Source of the DNA: Anaerolineales bacterium
GTDB lineage: Bacteria; Chloroflexota; Anaerolineae; Anaerolineales; UBA11657
Assembly (NCBI GenBank): GCA_022450585.1
Contig: JAKUPR010000011.1
Location: forward strand, 1 to 40,604
Reading direction: 5' to 3'
DNA: 40,604 bases
The notes under the pieces are model-generated. The model was not told where the DNA came from and ran no database searches. It saw only the letters and a list, made by a program, of their open reading frames with translations. The position numbers were made by a program, and so were the translations under genes. Below, one piece after another: positions 29,592 through 39,237 of the stretch. The stretch's first letter is position 1, and each line of letters begins with the position of its first letter.

Positions 29592-30713
29592 TTAATGAGA
29601 GTACTCCTCACGAAACTCATGCATAAAATCTCGTAAAGTACGCACTCCCTGGAGTGGCATAGCATTGTAGATAGAAGCACGAAGACCACCTACTGATCGG
29701 TGTCCTTTTAGATTGTGCATACCGCGCCTGAGTGCCTGTGTCAAGAAAATAGGCTCTAATTTTGAATCTGAAATACGCCAAGTGACATTCATGCGCGAGC
29801 GGCTATCGGCTTGGACGTGTCCTGAGTAAAAACCGTCACTCTCGTCAATTACCTGGTAGAGCATTGCAGCCTTTTCAGTATTTACAGATGCCATCTTTCG
29901 CAACCCGCCAATTTCCTGAAGCAACCACTGTGTCACCAGATTCACCATATAGATTGAAAATACAGGCGGAGTATTGTACATAGAATCTGCGCCCACATGC
30001 ACTCGGTAATCAAGCAACGCATGCAGGCTAGCAGATACGCGCTCAAGTAATTCTTCACGCAATATAACCACGGTTACTCCAGCCGGACCTGCATTTTTCT
30101 GAGCGCCAGCATAAATCAAATCATAGCACTCAGCAGCAATCGGCCTAGAGAGAAAATCGGAAGACATGTCACATACCAATGGGCACGACACAGCTTCAGG
30201 TTCCCAGTGCATTTGCAAACCATGAATAGTTTCGTTAGAGGTTAAGTGAACATAGGCCGCATCCGAGTCAGATTGCCACTCATTAGGTCGCGGCATGCGA
30301 GAGAATCCCTCTGGCTCTCCGTCCCAAATCACACATACCTGCCCTTCACGACGCGCCTCCTTCACCGCCTTTTTGCCCCAAGTGCCTGCAACGACATAAT
30401 TGGCGCACCGACCAGAGTCGCGCAGCAAATTCATAGGAATCATAGAAAACTGTAAAGTTGCACCACCCTGCAAGAACAGGATATGGTAATCCTCAGATAG
30501 ATTCAATAACACTCGCATATTCTCCCGCGTATCACTTAAGATTTGTTTGAATCTATCTGAGCGATGGCTCATTTCGAGCACGGACATACCCATCCCTCGG
30601 AAACCAAGAAGCTCTTCCTGTGCCCGCTGGAGCACCGAGAGCGGCAGCGCACCAGGCCCAGCAGAGAAATTATAAACTCGCGAATTTTTCATCGGATTGG
30701 CTCGATTACTCAT
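29592..30713 (-). CDS. serC: Phosphoserine aminotransferase
   Basis: YNFSAGPGALPLSVLQRAQEELL, GMSVLEMSHRS, LFLQGGATLQFSMIPMNLL, IYAGAQKNAGPAG. Start may be 30692 (MKNSRVYNF). Confidence 0.95.
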   Translation of the reverse strand: MSNRANPMKNSRVYNFSAGPGALPLSVLQRAQEELLGFRGMGMSVLEMSHRSDRFKQILSDTRENMRVLLNLSEDYHILFLQGGATLQFSMIPMNLLRDSGRCANYVVAGTWGKKAVKEARREGQVCVIWDGEPEGFSRMPRPNEWQSDSDAAYVHLTSNETIHGLQMHWEPEAVSCPLVCDMSSDFLSRPIAAECYDLIYAGAQKNAGPAGVTVVILREELLERVSASLHALLDYRVHVGADSMYNTPPVFSIYMVNLVTQWLLQEIGGLRKMASVNTEKAAMLYQVIDESDGFYSGHVQADSRSRMNVTWRISDSKLEPIFLTQALRRGMHNLKGHRSVGGLRASIYNAMPLQGVRTLRDFMHEFREEYSH

Positions 30714-30836
30714 GATGCAAGAACATGATTATAAAGCACTCGCCCATATTTTGGGGAATGTAGGCTCAATTGTGCTATACTCAGATTAACTTAATTACAT
30801 TATCGTTAGAGCACCCCGAGGTTAACAAAACGAATT

Positions 30837-31610
30837 GTGAACGACGACCATAGGTATATCCCTGAATCTGCCATGGCTATCATGGCGCACCCGGACGATA
30901 TCGAGTTTGCCTGCGCAGGGACATTATCTGGATGGTCACAAGCGGGTGCTAGAATTTCATACGTTCTCTGTACTAGCGGAGATGTTGGAATTGCACGCCC
31001 CGGGATTACTAAGAAAGAAGCCTCCTCTATACGCGAGAGCGAACAACAATCCGCCGCAAAAATCGTCGGAGCCAATGAGGTAATCTTTCTCCGCGAGCCA
31101 GACGGTATGCTGCAAGCTACCCTCGAGCTGCGCAAGAAGCTGGTGCGCGAAATCCGCCGCTTCCGACCAGAGGTGATATTCTGTGGCGACCCAAATAGAT
31201 TATGGGTCGAAGGTACATACATTAACCACCCCGACCATCGGGCCGCGGCTTTTGCAGCCGTGGACGCCATTTTTCCTGCTGCAGGACAACCTAACTTGTT
31301 TGAAGAACTATCCGAAGAAGGGCTAACAGCTTTCAAACCACGCAAAGTTTATGCCAGCCGCTTGGAACAGGGAGGTCATCTGGTTGCGATAGACGATACC
31401 ATAGAGATAAAGATAAGCGCATTAAGGGCCCATCGGAGTCAGTTTGAGCAGTGGGACCCTGGTAAGTCCGTTCGCGAACGCGCCTCGCTTCTTGCTAAAG
31501 AACAAAAGGGTATGGAATTTGCTGAGTCATTTACAGTTACCACTCTCGAGAGCGACGAGCTCTGGGAACAGCACCACGGAGAGGCGCTTGGTCGAGGCCC
31601 TGGCGCATAG
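30837..31610 (+). CDS. PIG-L family deacetylase
   Basis: [32 protein letters not shown] start. Confidence 0.88.
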   Translation: MNDDHRYIPESAMAIMAHPDDIEFACAGTLSGWSQAGARISYVLCTSGDVGIARPGITKKEASSIRESEQQSAAKIVGANEVIFLREPDGMLQATLELRKKLVREIRRFRPEVIFCGDPNRLWVEGTYINHPDHRAAAFAAVDAIFPAAGQPNLFEELSEEGLTAFKPRKVYASRLEQGGHLVAIDDTIEIKISALRAHRSQFEQWDPGKSVRERASLLAKEQKGMEFAESFTVTTLESDELWEQHHGEALGRGPGA

Positions 31611-31616
31611 CGCCGC

Positions 31617-32891
31617 ATGATCGCAACGCAAAGAAGGGGGCTCCCGCTCCCCGCAGCATGGAAGACCACTGTAGTAATAGCTGCTATGTTTGGAACTCTA
31701 CTTTCCGCCTGCGGCACGGACGTCGTTTCAACACAAGTACCAACTCCCTTCGCCACAACTGATCCAACCGAACTGCAGCTACGCAGCTACGACGCCTTTT
31801 GGGAAGGCATCCAGTCAGACTACATTTTCAGCGCAGTCACTACATTCGACTGGAACCTGCTACCGGCGCAAGAACGTAGAAAGGTAGCAGCTGGACTGTC
31901 GGAAGACGAATTCGACTTACTAATGCGCTCAATCATAGTTGAATTTCCTGAAAACACGGTCACATATCGTAACCGCACGGATCGTATAGAAGATGACCTA
32001 AACAGTACACTCTCATATGAGGGCATTGGCGCGTACGTTTCAGTATCCTCTGAACCCAGTCCTCACGTGATTATTCTTGCAGTAGTACCCGATTCGCCCG
32101 CTGAACAATCAGGCCTACGCGCACACGATTCAATTTACGCAGTCGACGGACAATCTGTAAGCGCAGAAGAGGGTATGGATGTGGTGAAGCGAGTCCGTGG
32201 ACCAGCGGGCAGCGTTGTGAAACTGGATGTACAGTCGCCTGACGGGAGCCGTCGCAGTATAAATGTAACTCGCCGTCGCTTGCAGGCAACTGACCAACTC
32301 CGCGTAGAAAGAAAGGATATTGCTCACGCAGGATTAATTAGATTACCCATTGGCGCAGGCGCGGAGTTAAGTAACATTATGCAACAGGCCCTCGAGGAGC
32401 TCGCCGAATACCAGCCTCGAAACCTGATAATTGACATGCGTGTCGCCCATTCGTCCGCAACATGGCCACTGAACGAGATGCTTGGGTTTTTCACAGAAGG
32501 TGAGATGGGTAATCAATACTCACACAGCGGACAACAAACTCTAGAAATCACCGGGGTCGACCTTACTGGCTCGCAGAGTATTCCGCTTATATTGCTTATC
32601 GGTCAAGAAACGCGCGGTGCTTCTGAAGTTTTTGCTGCTGCGTTGCAGGCCACAGGACGCGCCACTCTGATTGGCCAACCCACTCCAGGTCAAGTGATAG
32701 GTTTCGATCATTTCATCTTACCCAACGGCGGGGAGATATTTTTTGGCAGCTCTTCTTATGTCAGCCCATCCGGAGATGACATAGGCATGCGGGGTGTACA
32801 CCCGGACATAACCGTCGACACACACTGGGACGAGGTAACTGACGATGAGGACGCTGTTGTAAAGCGTGCGCTGCTACAACTTACTCAATAG
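31617..32891 (+). CDS. S41-like PDZ lipoprotein, probable pseudo-protease
   Basis: Lipobox-like LLSAC; PDZ GLRAHDSIYAVDGQSVSAEEGMDVVKRVRGPAGSVVKL; S41 core present but catalytic Ser and Lys positions read Gly and Gln. Confidence 0.75.
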   Translation: MIATQRRGLPLPAAWKTTVVIAAMFGTLLSACGTDVVSTQVPTPFATTDPTELQLRSYDAFWEGIQSDYIFSAVTTFDWNLLPAQERRKVAAGLSEDEFDLLMRSIIVEFPENTVTYRNRTDRIEDDLNSTLSYEGIGAYVSVSSEPSPHVIILAVVPDSPAEQSGLRAHDSIYAVDGQSVSAEEGMDVVKRVRGPAGSVVKLDVQSPDGSRRSINVTRRRLQATDQLRVERKDIAHAGLIRLPIGAGAELSNIMQQALEELAEYQPRNLIIDMRVAHSSATWPLNEMLGFFTEGEMGNQYSHSGQQTLEITGVDLTGSQSIPLILLIGQETRGASEVFAAALQATGRATLIGQPTPGQVIGFDHFILPNGGEIFFGSSSYVSPSGDDIGMRGVHPDITVDTHWDEVTDDEDAVVKRALLQLTQ

Positions 32892-33861
32892 GTTTCGCGA
32901 TAACGGCGACGCGGTGACTGTTTCCAGTAAATGGCCAACAAGTTAGTAGTGTTATGTGCTCGGTTGCAGTAGGCGCAAAGTATTCCATATGCACCAGTTT
33001 CTGCGACGCGCTCACGCTGTTTTCCTCAAACACATCCACCTGCTCCACAACATAATCAATCGTCTCAACTGCGTTGCGCACTGAAAGCACGTCACCGGGA
33101 TGTAATCGGTCCAAGCCTCGGAATACGCTTCCGTAAACATTGTGGTGCCCATAGAAAACTGCGTTTCCACCAGACCCCGGTGCTGCACTATTTACTAGAA
33201 AACCAGCCGAGCTGCCAGGTGAGTGCCACAAAACTGTTGTTCCACTAGCTGTCCTATCCGTGTGCCAACCCACCGGAATGACAGGTGCTTTGATGCCGAT
33301 TGCTGGAATACTCACCTCTAGAGGCAGAGTACTGCCGAACACTTGCTTCGCCAAATATTCCAGTCCCTCTGGCACGGGAGCGAACCCGCTTTCTTGATCC
33401 AGTCCTATGTCAGGCTCCATTTGAGGCGAAGGCGTGCCAGTAATCGGTAGGACTAACTGCTCGCCAGGCTGAAGGTATTGCGGGTTAACCGCGGGATTTG
33501 CTTCCATTAGCGCCTTTACATCTAAACCAAATTGACGCGCAATTTTTGCCATCCAGTCTCCAGACTGCACTTCATAAAGCACCGGTTCTGGACTAGCGAT
33601 AATTGTTGCAACAGGCACGTCGGTATTGGCAAGAACAACTTTGTATGTCTGATCACCAGATCCCGTATCGACATTAGCCACATTCATTTCAGTTGGTCGC
33701 GGAGTGTGAGTAATCATCTCAACTGCAGGAGCCACCATCTCGCTTGATTCTACTGCCACGGGCTGACCGGATGGTTCCGTGGCACCACAAGCAGAAAAGA
33801 AAAATCCGGCCGCCAGCCAGAACAATGGCCTTGGGACCGGATTATATTCGCGTTTGTCCAT
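32881..33861 (-). CDS. LysM-sortase fusion lipoprotein
   Basis: Lipobox-like FFSAC; LysM VQSGDWMAKIARQFGLDVKALMEANPAVNPQYLQPGEQLVLP; sortase VFYGHHN and ITLLTCWPFTGNSHRVAVIA (catalytic His, TLxTC, Arg). Confidence 0.88.
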   Translation of the reverse strand: MDKREYNPVPRPLFWLAAGFFFSACGATEPSGQPVAVESSEMVAPAVEMITHTPRPTEMNVANVDTGSGDQTYKVVLANTDVPVATIIASPEPVLYEVQSGDWMAKIARQFGLDVKALMEANPAVNPQYLQPGEQLVLPITGTPSPQMEPDIGLDQESGFAPVPEGLEYLAKQVFGSTLPLEVSIPAIGIKAPVIPVGWHTDRTASGTTVLWHSPGSSAGFLVNSAAPGSGGNAVFYGHHNVYGSVFRGLDRLHPGDVLSVRNAVETIDYVVEQVDVFEENSVSASQKLVHMEYFAPTATEHITLLTCWPFTGNSHRVAVIAKPIE

Positions 33862-33901
33862 CTTTCAGGCAAACCCGCGCGACGGACCTGCCGATGTCAC
33901 G

Positions 33902-35917
33902 CTATTCAGGACCGCTGCCGCGCCGCCTCCATCTCAATATCAAGCTAGCGCTAAGTAGAATGCCTACAAACCCTGCCAACACGGCCTGATATGTCCCGCT
34001 GCTGCCTGTGATAGGCAGTGCAGTGGGAACGCGCGCCGCCACTGTCCAAGTAGAAAACTGGGTCACATCCACACAAATCTGCTGCGCAAGACTATCCACC
34101 GCACGATTCGAAGTGATGGAACTCTCGTCTGCAAGACCAGGATTGCGCACCACCGCCAGATTAGCAGTCTCGCCACCAGCAGAAAGCAATTGCGTCGCGG
34201 TGTAATCAAAGCACATACGAACCGGGTTGGCACTAAAATCACTCATTACTGCTCCACTAGCATCACGGACCACAATCTCCACCACTGTATCCACCAGTGA
34301 GAATCCAGACCCAATGGAAGACGTCTCCCCGGAACCAAGAGGACGTATAGTAGCTGTCGCGCCCTCAGCCACCGCGCCAGATGCAAATGTGAGGGTAACT
34401 CCAGAAGCTGTATTGGAAACAGTTCCACCAGAAGCCGTCAGCGTACCTTTCGTCTGACCGCTAGGAGTACTTGTAGGTGCCACCGTCAGATTAGGGACCG
34501 GAGTAGGACTATGTGTAATCCCGAAATCCACACGAGCACCATCAGTACTGGTGTAGCAACTTACATCTGGATACCAGGTTGCCTGATTCACATGTACACC
34601 AGTTGCACTAAATCCCTCCGGAGGATTGATGCAAATTGTGTCTCCTGAGAATGTGATGTAATCAGCCCCTCCACCAAAACTATTGCCTCCGGTCGAGACA
34701 TTCTTGCCCTCATAATCATCGAATACCACACCGGAAAATTTCTCTGCCCAATATCCGCTATTGTTGGATTCAGCAGGCGGTGGCGGCCCTGCTCCAGGCT
34801 TCTTATTTGAAGCAAATACGAAACTGAACTCCATGATCCATCCGCCAGCAACCCGGGTTTTCGTTATATTCGCATTGGTAACTTCATCGCCCAGAAAGCC
34901 TGTCCATTGTTCCATAGGGTCATCTATGCCCATCCAAGTCATCACCGAGTCCGGGGCATACATCTTAAAGGTAGCAGTATGTCCGGTGATACCATCTACC
35001 GAATACCCGCTCTTCTTTGTGACCACACTGGGATCTGTTGACGACATATCACTATAATGCACTCCGATTCCTGAGAAGTGAGAGCCCTGCACAACACTCA
35101 TGTCGGGACTAAAAGACGTCAAGAACCCCAGGGCTGATCCGTACACGTCACCATTAGATTTGACCTGCTTAACGGTCTCGACAATGGCAGTAATGGTATT
35201 CCCACTAGTAGACCATGACTGACAATCCGCCATACAGTAAAGCGCTTTTGGTGTCTTGTTTGAAGGAAAATCCCAACTTATAGTAAATTCCTTGCCTGGC
35301 GGGAAGTATTCGTCCACTGACTCGGCATCAAGCTCGCTTTGCGCAGCAACGTCCTGCAAAACCAATACTAGGTCTCCGTCTTCTACAGGTGCAAGCGTCT
35401 CGGTCCCGGGTACTACCGAGAATGGCATCCACCCTGCTCCGCTATTGGTGGGAAAAACATTGAGATTGGAATAATTATTTATATAGTTTACCGTGAAGTT
35501 ACCTGACTCTGCCGTGATTGGATCTGGTGCATCCGGATAGCATGTAACCTGTATTTTGTATGTACCGTTGAAGTAGGCGGTCCAGTCTACACTCCAAGCA
35601 ACAGCACCAGCCCCAACCCCGCCTTGCACTTTGTTACCCATTACTCCAAGAGTTTCATTGATACCCTGGCTCTCTGAAATAGCTACTACTGTAGGTGTAG
35701 CAACAGCATCCGTACATGTACCAGTTACAGTAACCGAGGTACCGGTGACGTTGGATGGTGTGTCAGCGCTATTAGCATACGCAAGACGTGATGATTGGAG
35801 TAAACACATCGCCAGGAGTATAGCCAGCGTCAATACAAATCGCACCCAAGCACTCATACTGTAAACACCCAGTGGGTTCGCCTGATGGGCTTCGCTCGTA
35901 TCGATCGTATGTATCAT
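33902..35917 (-). CDS. Secreted LPXTG-anchored surface protein, ZU5-like region near C-terminus
   Basis: Signal peptide VRFVLTLAILLAMCLLQSSRLAYA; C-terminal LPITG-hydrophobic-RWRRR sorting signal; start may be 35857 (MSAWVRF). Confidence 0.85.
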   Translation of the reverse strand: MIHTIDTSEAHQANPLGVYSMSAWVRFVLTLAILLAMCLLQSSRLAYANSADTPSNVTGTSVTVTGTCTDAVATPTVVAISESQGINETLGVMGNKVQGGVGAGAVAWSVDWTAYFNGTYKIQVTCYPDAPDPITAESGNFTVNYINNYSNLNVFPTNSGAGWMPFSVVPGTETLAPVEDGDLVLVLQDVAAQSELDAESVDEYFPPGKEFTISWDFPSNKTPKALYCMADCQSWSTSGNTITAIVETVKQVKSNGDVYGSALGFLTSFSPDMSVVQGSHFSGIGVHYSDMSSTDPSVVTKKSGYSVDGITGHTATFKMYAPDSVMTWMGIDDPMEQWTGFLGDEVTNANITKTRVAGGWIMEFSFVFASNKKPGAGPPPPAESNNSGYWAEKFSGVVFDDYEGKNVSTGGNSFGGGADYITFSGDTICINPPEGFSATGVHVNQATWYPDVSCYTSTDGARVDFGITHSPTPVPNLTVAPTSTPSGQTKGTLTASGGTVSNTASGVTLTFASGAVAEGATATIRPLGSGETSSIGSGFSLVDTVVEIVVRDASGAVMSDFSANPVRMCFDYTATQLLSAGGETANLAVVRNPGLADESSITSNRAVDSLAQQICVDVTQFSTWTVAARVPTALPITGSSGTYQAVLAGFVGILLSASLILRWRRRGSGPE

Positions 35918-35968
35918 TGCTTTTTCCTATCGCAAAAGTTGTTAGGACACCGCAGTCTAATCACAAGC

Positions 35969-35997
35969 AATATAACACATGGCCACATTCAAGGCAA
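35969..35997 (-). promoter_or_regulatory. Candidate promoter for the LPITG protein/sortase pair
   Basis: Minus strand TTGCCT (35997-35992), 17-nt spacer, TATATT (35974-35969). Confidence 0.5.
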
Positions 35998-36151
35998 GCA
36001 ATGGATATATCCGACACGATTACTCACGTAATGTCAGACCACATACGGCACTCTGCAGGACATCCGTAGACCGCAATTATCAGGTATTGCTACTGTTTGA
36101 ACAACGTAACACCGATTCCTCCATGCAATTTGTGTGCCGCAACCCACCTAC

Positions 36152-38017
36152 TTATGGGAAAGCTATTGTGACCGTGCCGACCTGCACCCTGTCTGCAAAA
36201 CTCCTCGGACCGACCGCAGGTAGACGCTGCATGCTCGCCAGGTCATACCAACCCACTTGCACCCGGTATTCACCAGGTAGTAGATCAACGGGGAGCGAAA
36301 GCGCCACACGATCAATTACGGTCTCACCTGACTGCCAACGGGACGTTGGGTACGTCCCGCCGAGCGGCTGGCTGTCTACCTGAGCACGCAGATTGTCCTC
36401 ATCATCCAGAAAATGTACAAACGTGGTGTAATCAGCATCTATTGGGCGCAGCGCCTGCCACGCTAGCGCAAGTACCAAAGTTCCTCCAGGCGCTTGCCCG
36501 ACCTCAGACATACCAAATCCGGTGACCACAATCATATCCCCAAAACGTACCTCTGGCACACGACTCGGCATAATCTCGCCCTGCACGAAAAGGTCAAGGC
36601 TGCCATCTACGTAATCGCCATGGTAAGCATGAAATGCGCGCTGGTAGAGCCAAGTTTCGAGCTCGTGCTCTGGGTCATAGCTTGCAGGGTCACCATACAT
36701 AAGTAACCAGATGCGGTCATGTTGCGCGGTCACAGATTGCAACAACGGCTGCATCTTAGAGTCATCCCACGGAGGCATATTGTATGAGCGCACCTCGTGC
36801 AATCCGTAAAAATCATGAAGCGGCGCCTGCGCACCGTTCTGCAACAGCAAACCATCCCCCAGACGGCGATTGGCGTCCACGTAAGCCATCAAATCACCGT
36901 AACCTCCCTTGGCGTAAAGTGGTTCAAAGAAATAATTATGCAAAGAGCGCCAGTTAGCTAGCAGGGACAGCAAAAGCCAGAATATGGTCAGAGAACGTGC
37001 ACTAGACCGTAACCCAGCGGCGAGCAAAAGCAGATAGACCGGCATGACCACAATGAGATAGCGCGGGAAGAAAAACGGCATCAAAGGTCCGAGTAACCAG
37101 GCTCCCACCATCGGTATAAATAGCCAATACGCTAGCACTCTCTCGTCCCGTGAACTCTGGAGTACACCACGCAGTCCAATAGCCAAGGGAATCAATAGGA
37201 CGATTCCCAACCACCGCCCGAGCGGCGCAACAGTCTGACCCGCCCCAAAAGCCGACAGAGTGCCTGCCCAGACCGCATCCAGACCACCCACTCCAAGCGC
37301 ATCCCAACGCGCGCTAGCTTTTGAACCGATGAACTCGATTTGCGCCAGCACCCACGGGAAATAAGCCAGAGCGATGAATAACTGCCCACGCAACCAATTC
37401 AGCCAGCTGCGTCGATTCTCTCGCCGCTGCACGAAACGGAAAAGATTCTGCGCCACTAGAAGGAAAAAAGAATAGTAATGCGTAAAAATAGCTGCCAGCA
37501 TCGCCCCTAGAAATAGCGCCTCCCATCGACGCTCGCGTGTACGTTGCCAACGAACGTCAGCATACATTGACAGAGCACAAAAGAATGCCGCCCATGAGTA
37601 CATGCGCGTTTCCTGACTGTAATAGACCGCAAAACTAGAGATCGCACATAAACCGGATGCCAGAAACCCACCGGGGTAACCAAGCATCCGTCTTCCAAGC
37701 AAAAAGAGCAGCGCCACCAACAATACCCCCGGCAAGACCGAAAAGAAGCGTAACGCAAACAGACTCTGTCCTGCCAGCGATACCCAGAAATGCAGCATCG
37801 CATGATAGAGCGGAGGATGTGTCTCTGCACCCGCGGACAATACCTGCACCAGCGGCTGCTTGCTGAACGCAAGACTAAAGGCCTCGTCACCCCACAGGTT
37901 GTGCCACTGCAACCTGAACACACGCAGCCAAAAACCTAGTAGTAACATCACCACCATAGGTAAGTGATGATTTGACGCTCCACTCGGATACGAACGGGTA
38001 TGTGTTTTCGCGGTCAC
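36152..38017 (-). CDS. GT39/ArnT-like membrane glycosyltransferase
   Basis: WLRVFRLQWHNLWGDEAFSLAFSKQPL...GAETHPPLYHAMLHFWVSLAGQSLFALRFFSVLPG; many TM helices; GTG start. Confidence 0.85.
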   Translation of the reverse strand: MTAKTHTRSYPSGASNHHLPMVVMLLLGFWLRVFRLQWHNLWGDEAFSLAFSKQPLVQVLSAGAETHPPLYHAMLHFWVSLAGQSLFALRFFSVLPGVLLVALLFLLGRRMLGYPGGFLASGLCAISSFAVYYSQETRMYSWAAFFCALSMYADVRWQRTRERRWEALFLGAMLAAIFTHYYSFFLLVAQNLFRFVQRRENRRSWLNWLRGQLFIALAYFPWVLAQIEFIGSKASARWDALGVGGLDAVWAGTLSAFGAGQTVAPLGRWLGIVLLIPLAIGLRGVLQSSRDERVLAYWLFIPMVGAWLLGPLMPFFFPRYLIVVMPVYLLLLAAGLRSSARSLTIFWLLLSLLANWRSLHNYFFEPLYAKGGYGDLMAYVDANRRLGDGLLLQNGAQAPLHDFYGLHEVRSYNMPPWDDSKMQPLLQSVTAQHDRIWLLMYGDPASYDPEHELETWLYQRAFHAYHGDYVDGSLDLFVQGEIMPSRVPEVRFGDMIVVTGFGMSEVGQAPGGTLVLALAWQALRPIDADYTTFVHFLDDEDNLRAQVDSQPLGGTYPTSRWQSGETVIDRVALSLPVDLLPGEYRVQVGWYDLASMQRLPAVGPRSFADRVQVGTVTIAFP

Positions 38018-38166
38018 CTGACTTTCAATATAATCGTGCCAATGTTACGGTTTTCTACCATTCGCGCATGCCCTCCCTCAGCTTGCTCAATTAGTAGGAT
38101 CGAGTCGATTGCCGGGCGTAATTGCTCTGCGGTAAACAGTGGTCGGAAACGCTGCGGTGTACCAAT
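38014..38166 (-). pseudogene. C-terminal remnant of an MDR/quinone-oxidoreductase-type dehydrogenase
   Basis: Minus frame reads IGTPQRFRPLFTAEQLRPAIDSILLIEQAEGGHARMVENRNIGTIILKVR*, preceded in frame by TGA TAG; resembles the family C-terminus. Confidence 0.5.
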
Positions 38167-38301
38167 CTATCATGACATCCCCAGTCCCACATATCGGCTC
38201 CGGTACAGACTGCCAAAGCAAAGTCCGAGCAACGTCAGACTGAGCTACAAATGAAGAGTAAGTTTTCTGCTCATGCTGGCGAGAACCAGCATCGGGCGCA
38301 T

Positions 38302-39198
38302 CTATTGACTGGCGCGCACTTCGATTCCCGCCAATCGTTCCATAGCCTTGATGAGCGCATGGTTACCTTCAGCCCCGAGACCTTGAGCTTGCAAGACCCT
38401 GTAGTAATGAAAGGCCATGCTTGTTATTGGAGCGGGAACGCCCAACTCATCGGCAGCGGCTAGAGCCAAACGGACGTCCTTTTGTTGCAGGTCAATAGTG
38501 AAGCCAGGCCGCCAATCTCGCTCCAGAATCTGCGGACCACGCATGCTCAACATCCAGCTTCCGGCTGCCCCACCGCTCACCGCTGCAAGCGTCTTTTCCA
38601 AATCAAGATTACCGGCCTGGGCGAACAGAAGTGCCTCAGACATAGCAAGCGCATTTCCCACCACGAGAATCTGATTGACCAGTTTCACCATCTGACCCGC
38701 ACCAATACCACCTACATGCGTGATTTTCTCACCCATCGCGCGAAAAGCTGGCATAGCACGCTCCACATGGGAACTTTCACCACCAACCATTATGCTAAGA
38801 GTACCCTGGGCTGCCCCCTCGCTCCCCCCACTAATAGGGGCATCTAGCATGTGCATATCTCTCTGCGCCAACTGTTCCGAAATCTCTCGCGTCGCACGCG
38901 GGCTGATGGTACTCATGTCAATTACCAGAGAGCCGCTCCGTGCACCATGAATGACACCATTCTCTCCTAGAATGACCGCCTGAACATCCGGAGTATCACT
39001 AACACAGACGATAATAATATCGCACCTGGACGCTAACTCAGAAGGACTGCCAGCAGTGCTGGCCCCGGCAGCAACTAATTCATCGACCCGGCTTGCAGTG
39101 CGGTTCCACACACATACCTCGAAGGATGCCTGCAATAGGTTGCGAACCATTCCTTGCCCCATAATACCTAGACCAATAAAACCGACAATTTCACTCAT
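38302..39198 (-). CDS. 3-hydroxyisobutyrate dehydrogenase / tartronate semialdehyde reductase family protein
   Basis: VGFIGLGIMGQGMVRNLL, DAPISGGSEGAAQGTLSIMVGG, GAGQMVKLVNQ, RDWRPGFTIDLQQKDVRLAL. Confidence 0.92.
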   Translation of the reverse strand: MSEIVGFIGLGIMGQGMVRNLLQASFEVCVWNRTASRVDELVAAGASTAGSPSELASRCDIIIVCVSDTPDVQAVILGENGVIHGARSGSLVIDMSTISPRATREISEQLAQRDMHMLDAPISGGSEGAAQGTLSIMVGGESSHVERAMPAFRAMGEKITHVGGIGAGQMVKLVNQILVVGNALAMSEALLFAQAGNLDLEKTLAAVSGGAAGSWMLSMRGPQILERDWRPGFTIDLQQKDVRLALAAADELGVPAPITSMAFHYYRVLQAQGLGAEGNHALIKAMERLAGIEVRASQ

Positions 39199-39237
39199 AT
39201 GTCCACTCCTTAAAGTACTTACAATTTTACGACGACA

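Noticed and set aside
34227-35864. Several plus-strand ORFs within the LPITG protein region
   Set aside because: Antisense shadows of a well-supported minus-strand gene.
38273-38292. Perfect hairpin ATGCTGG-CGAGAA-CCAGCAT
   Set aside because: Just past the 3' end of the HIBADH-family gene, but no T-tract in either direction; too little to call it a terminator.
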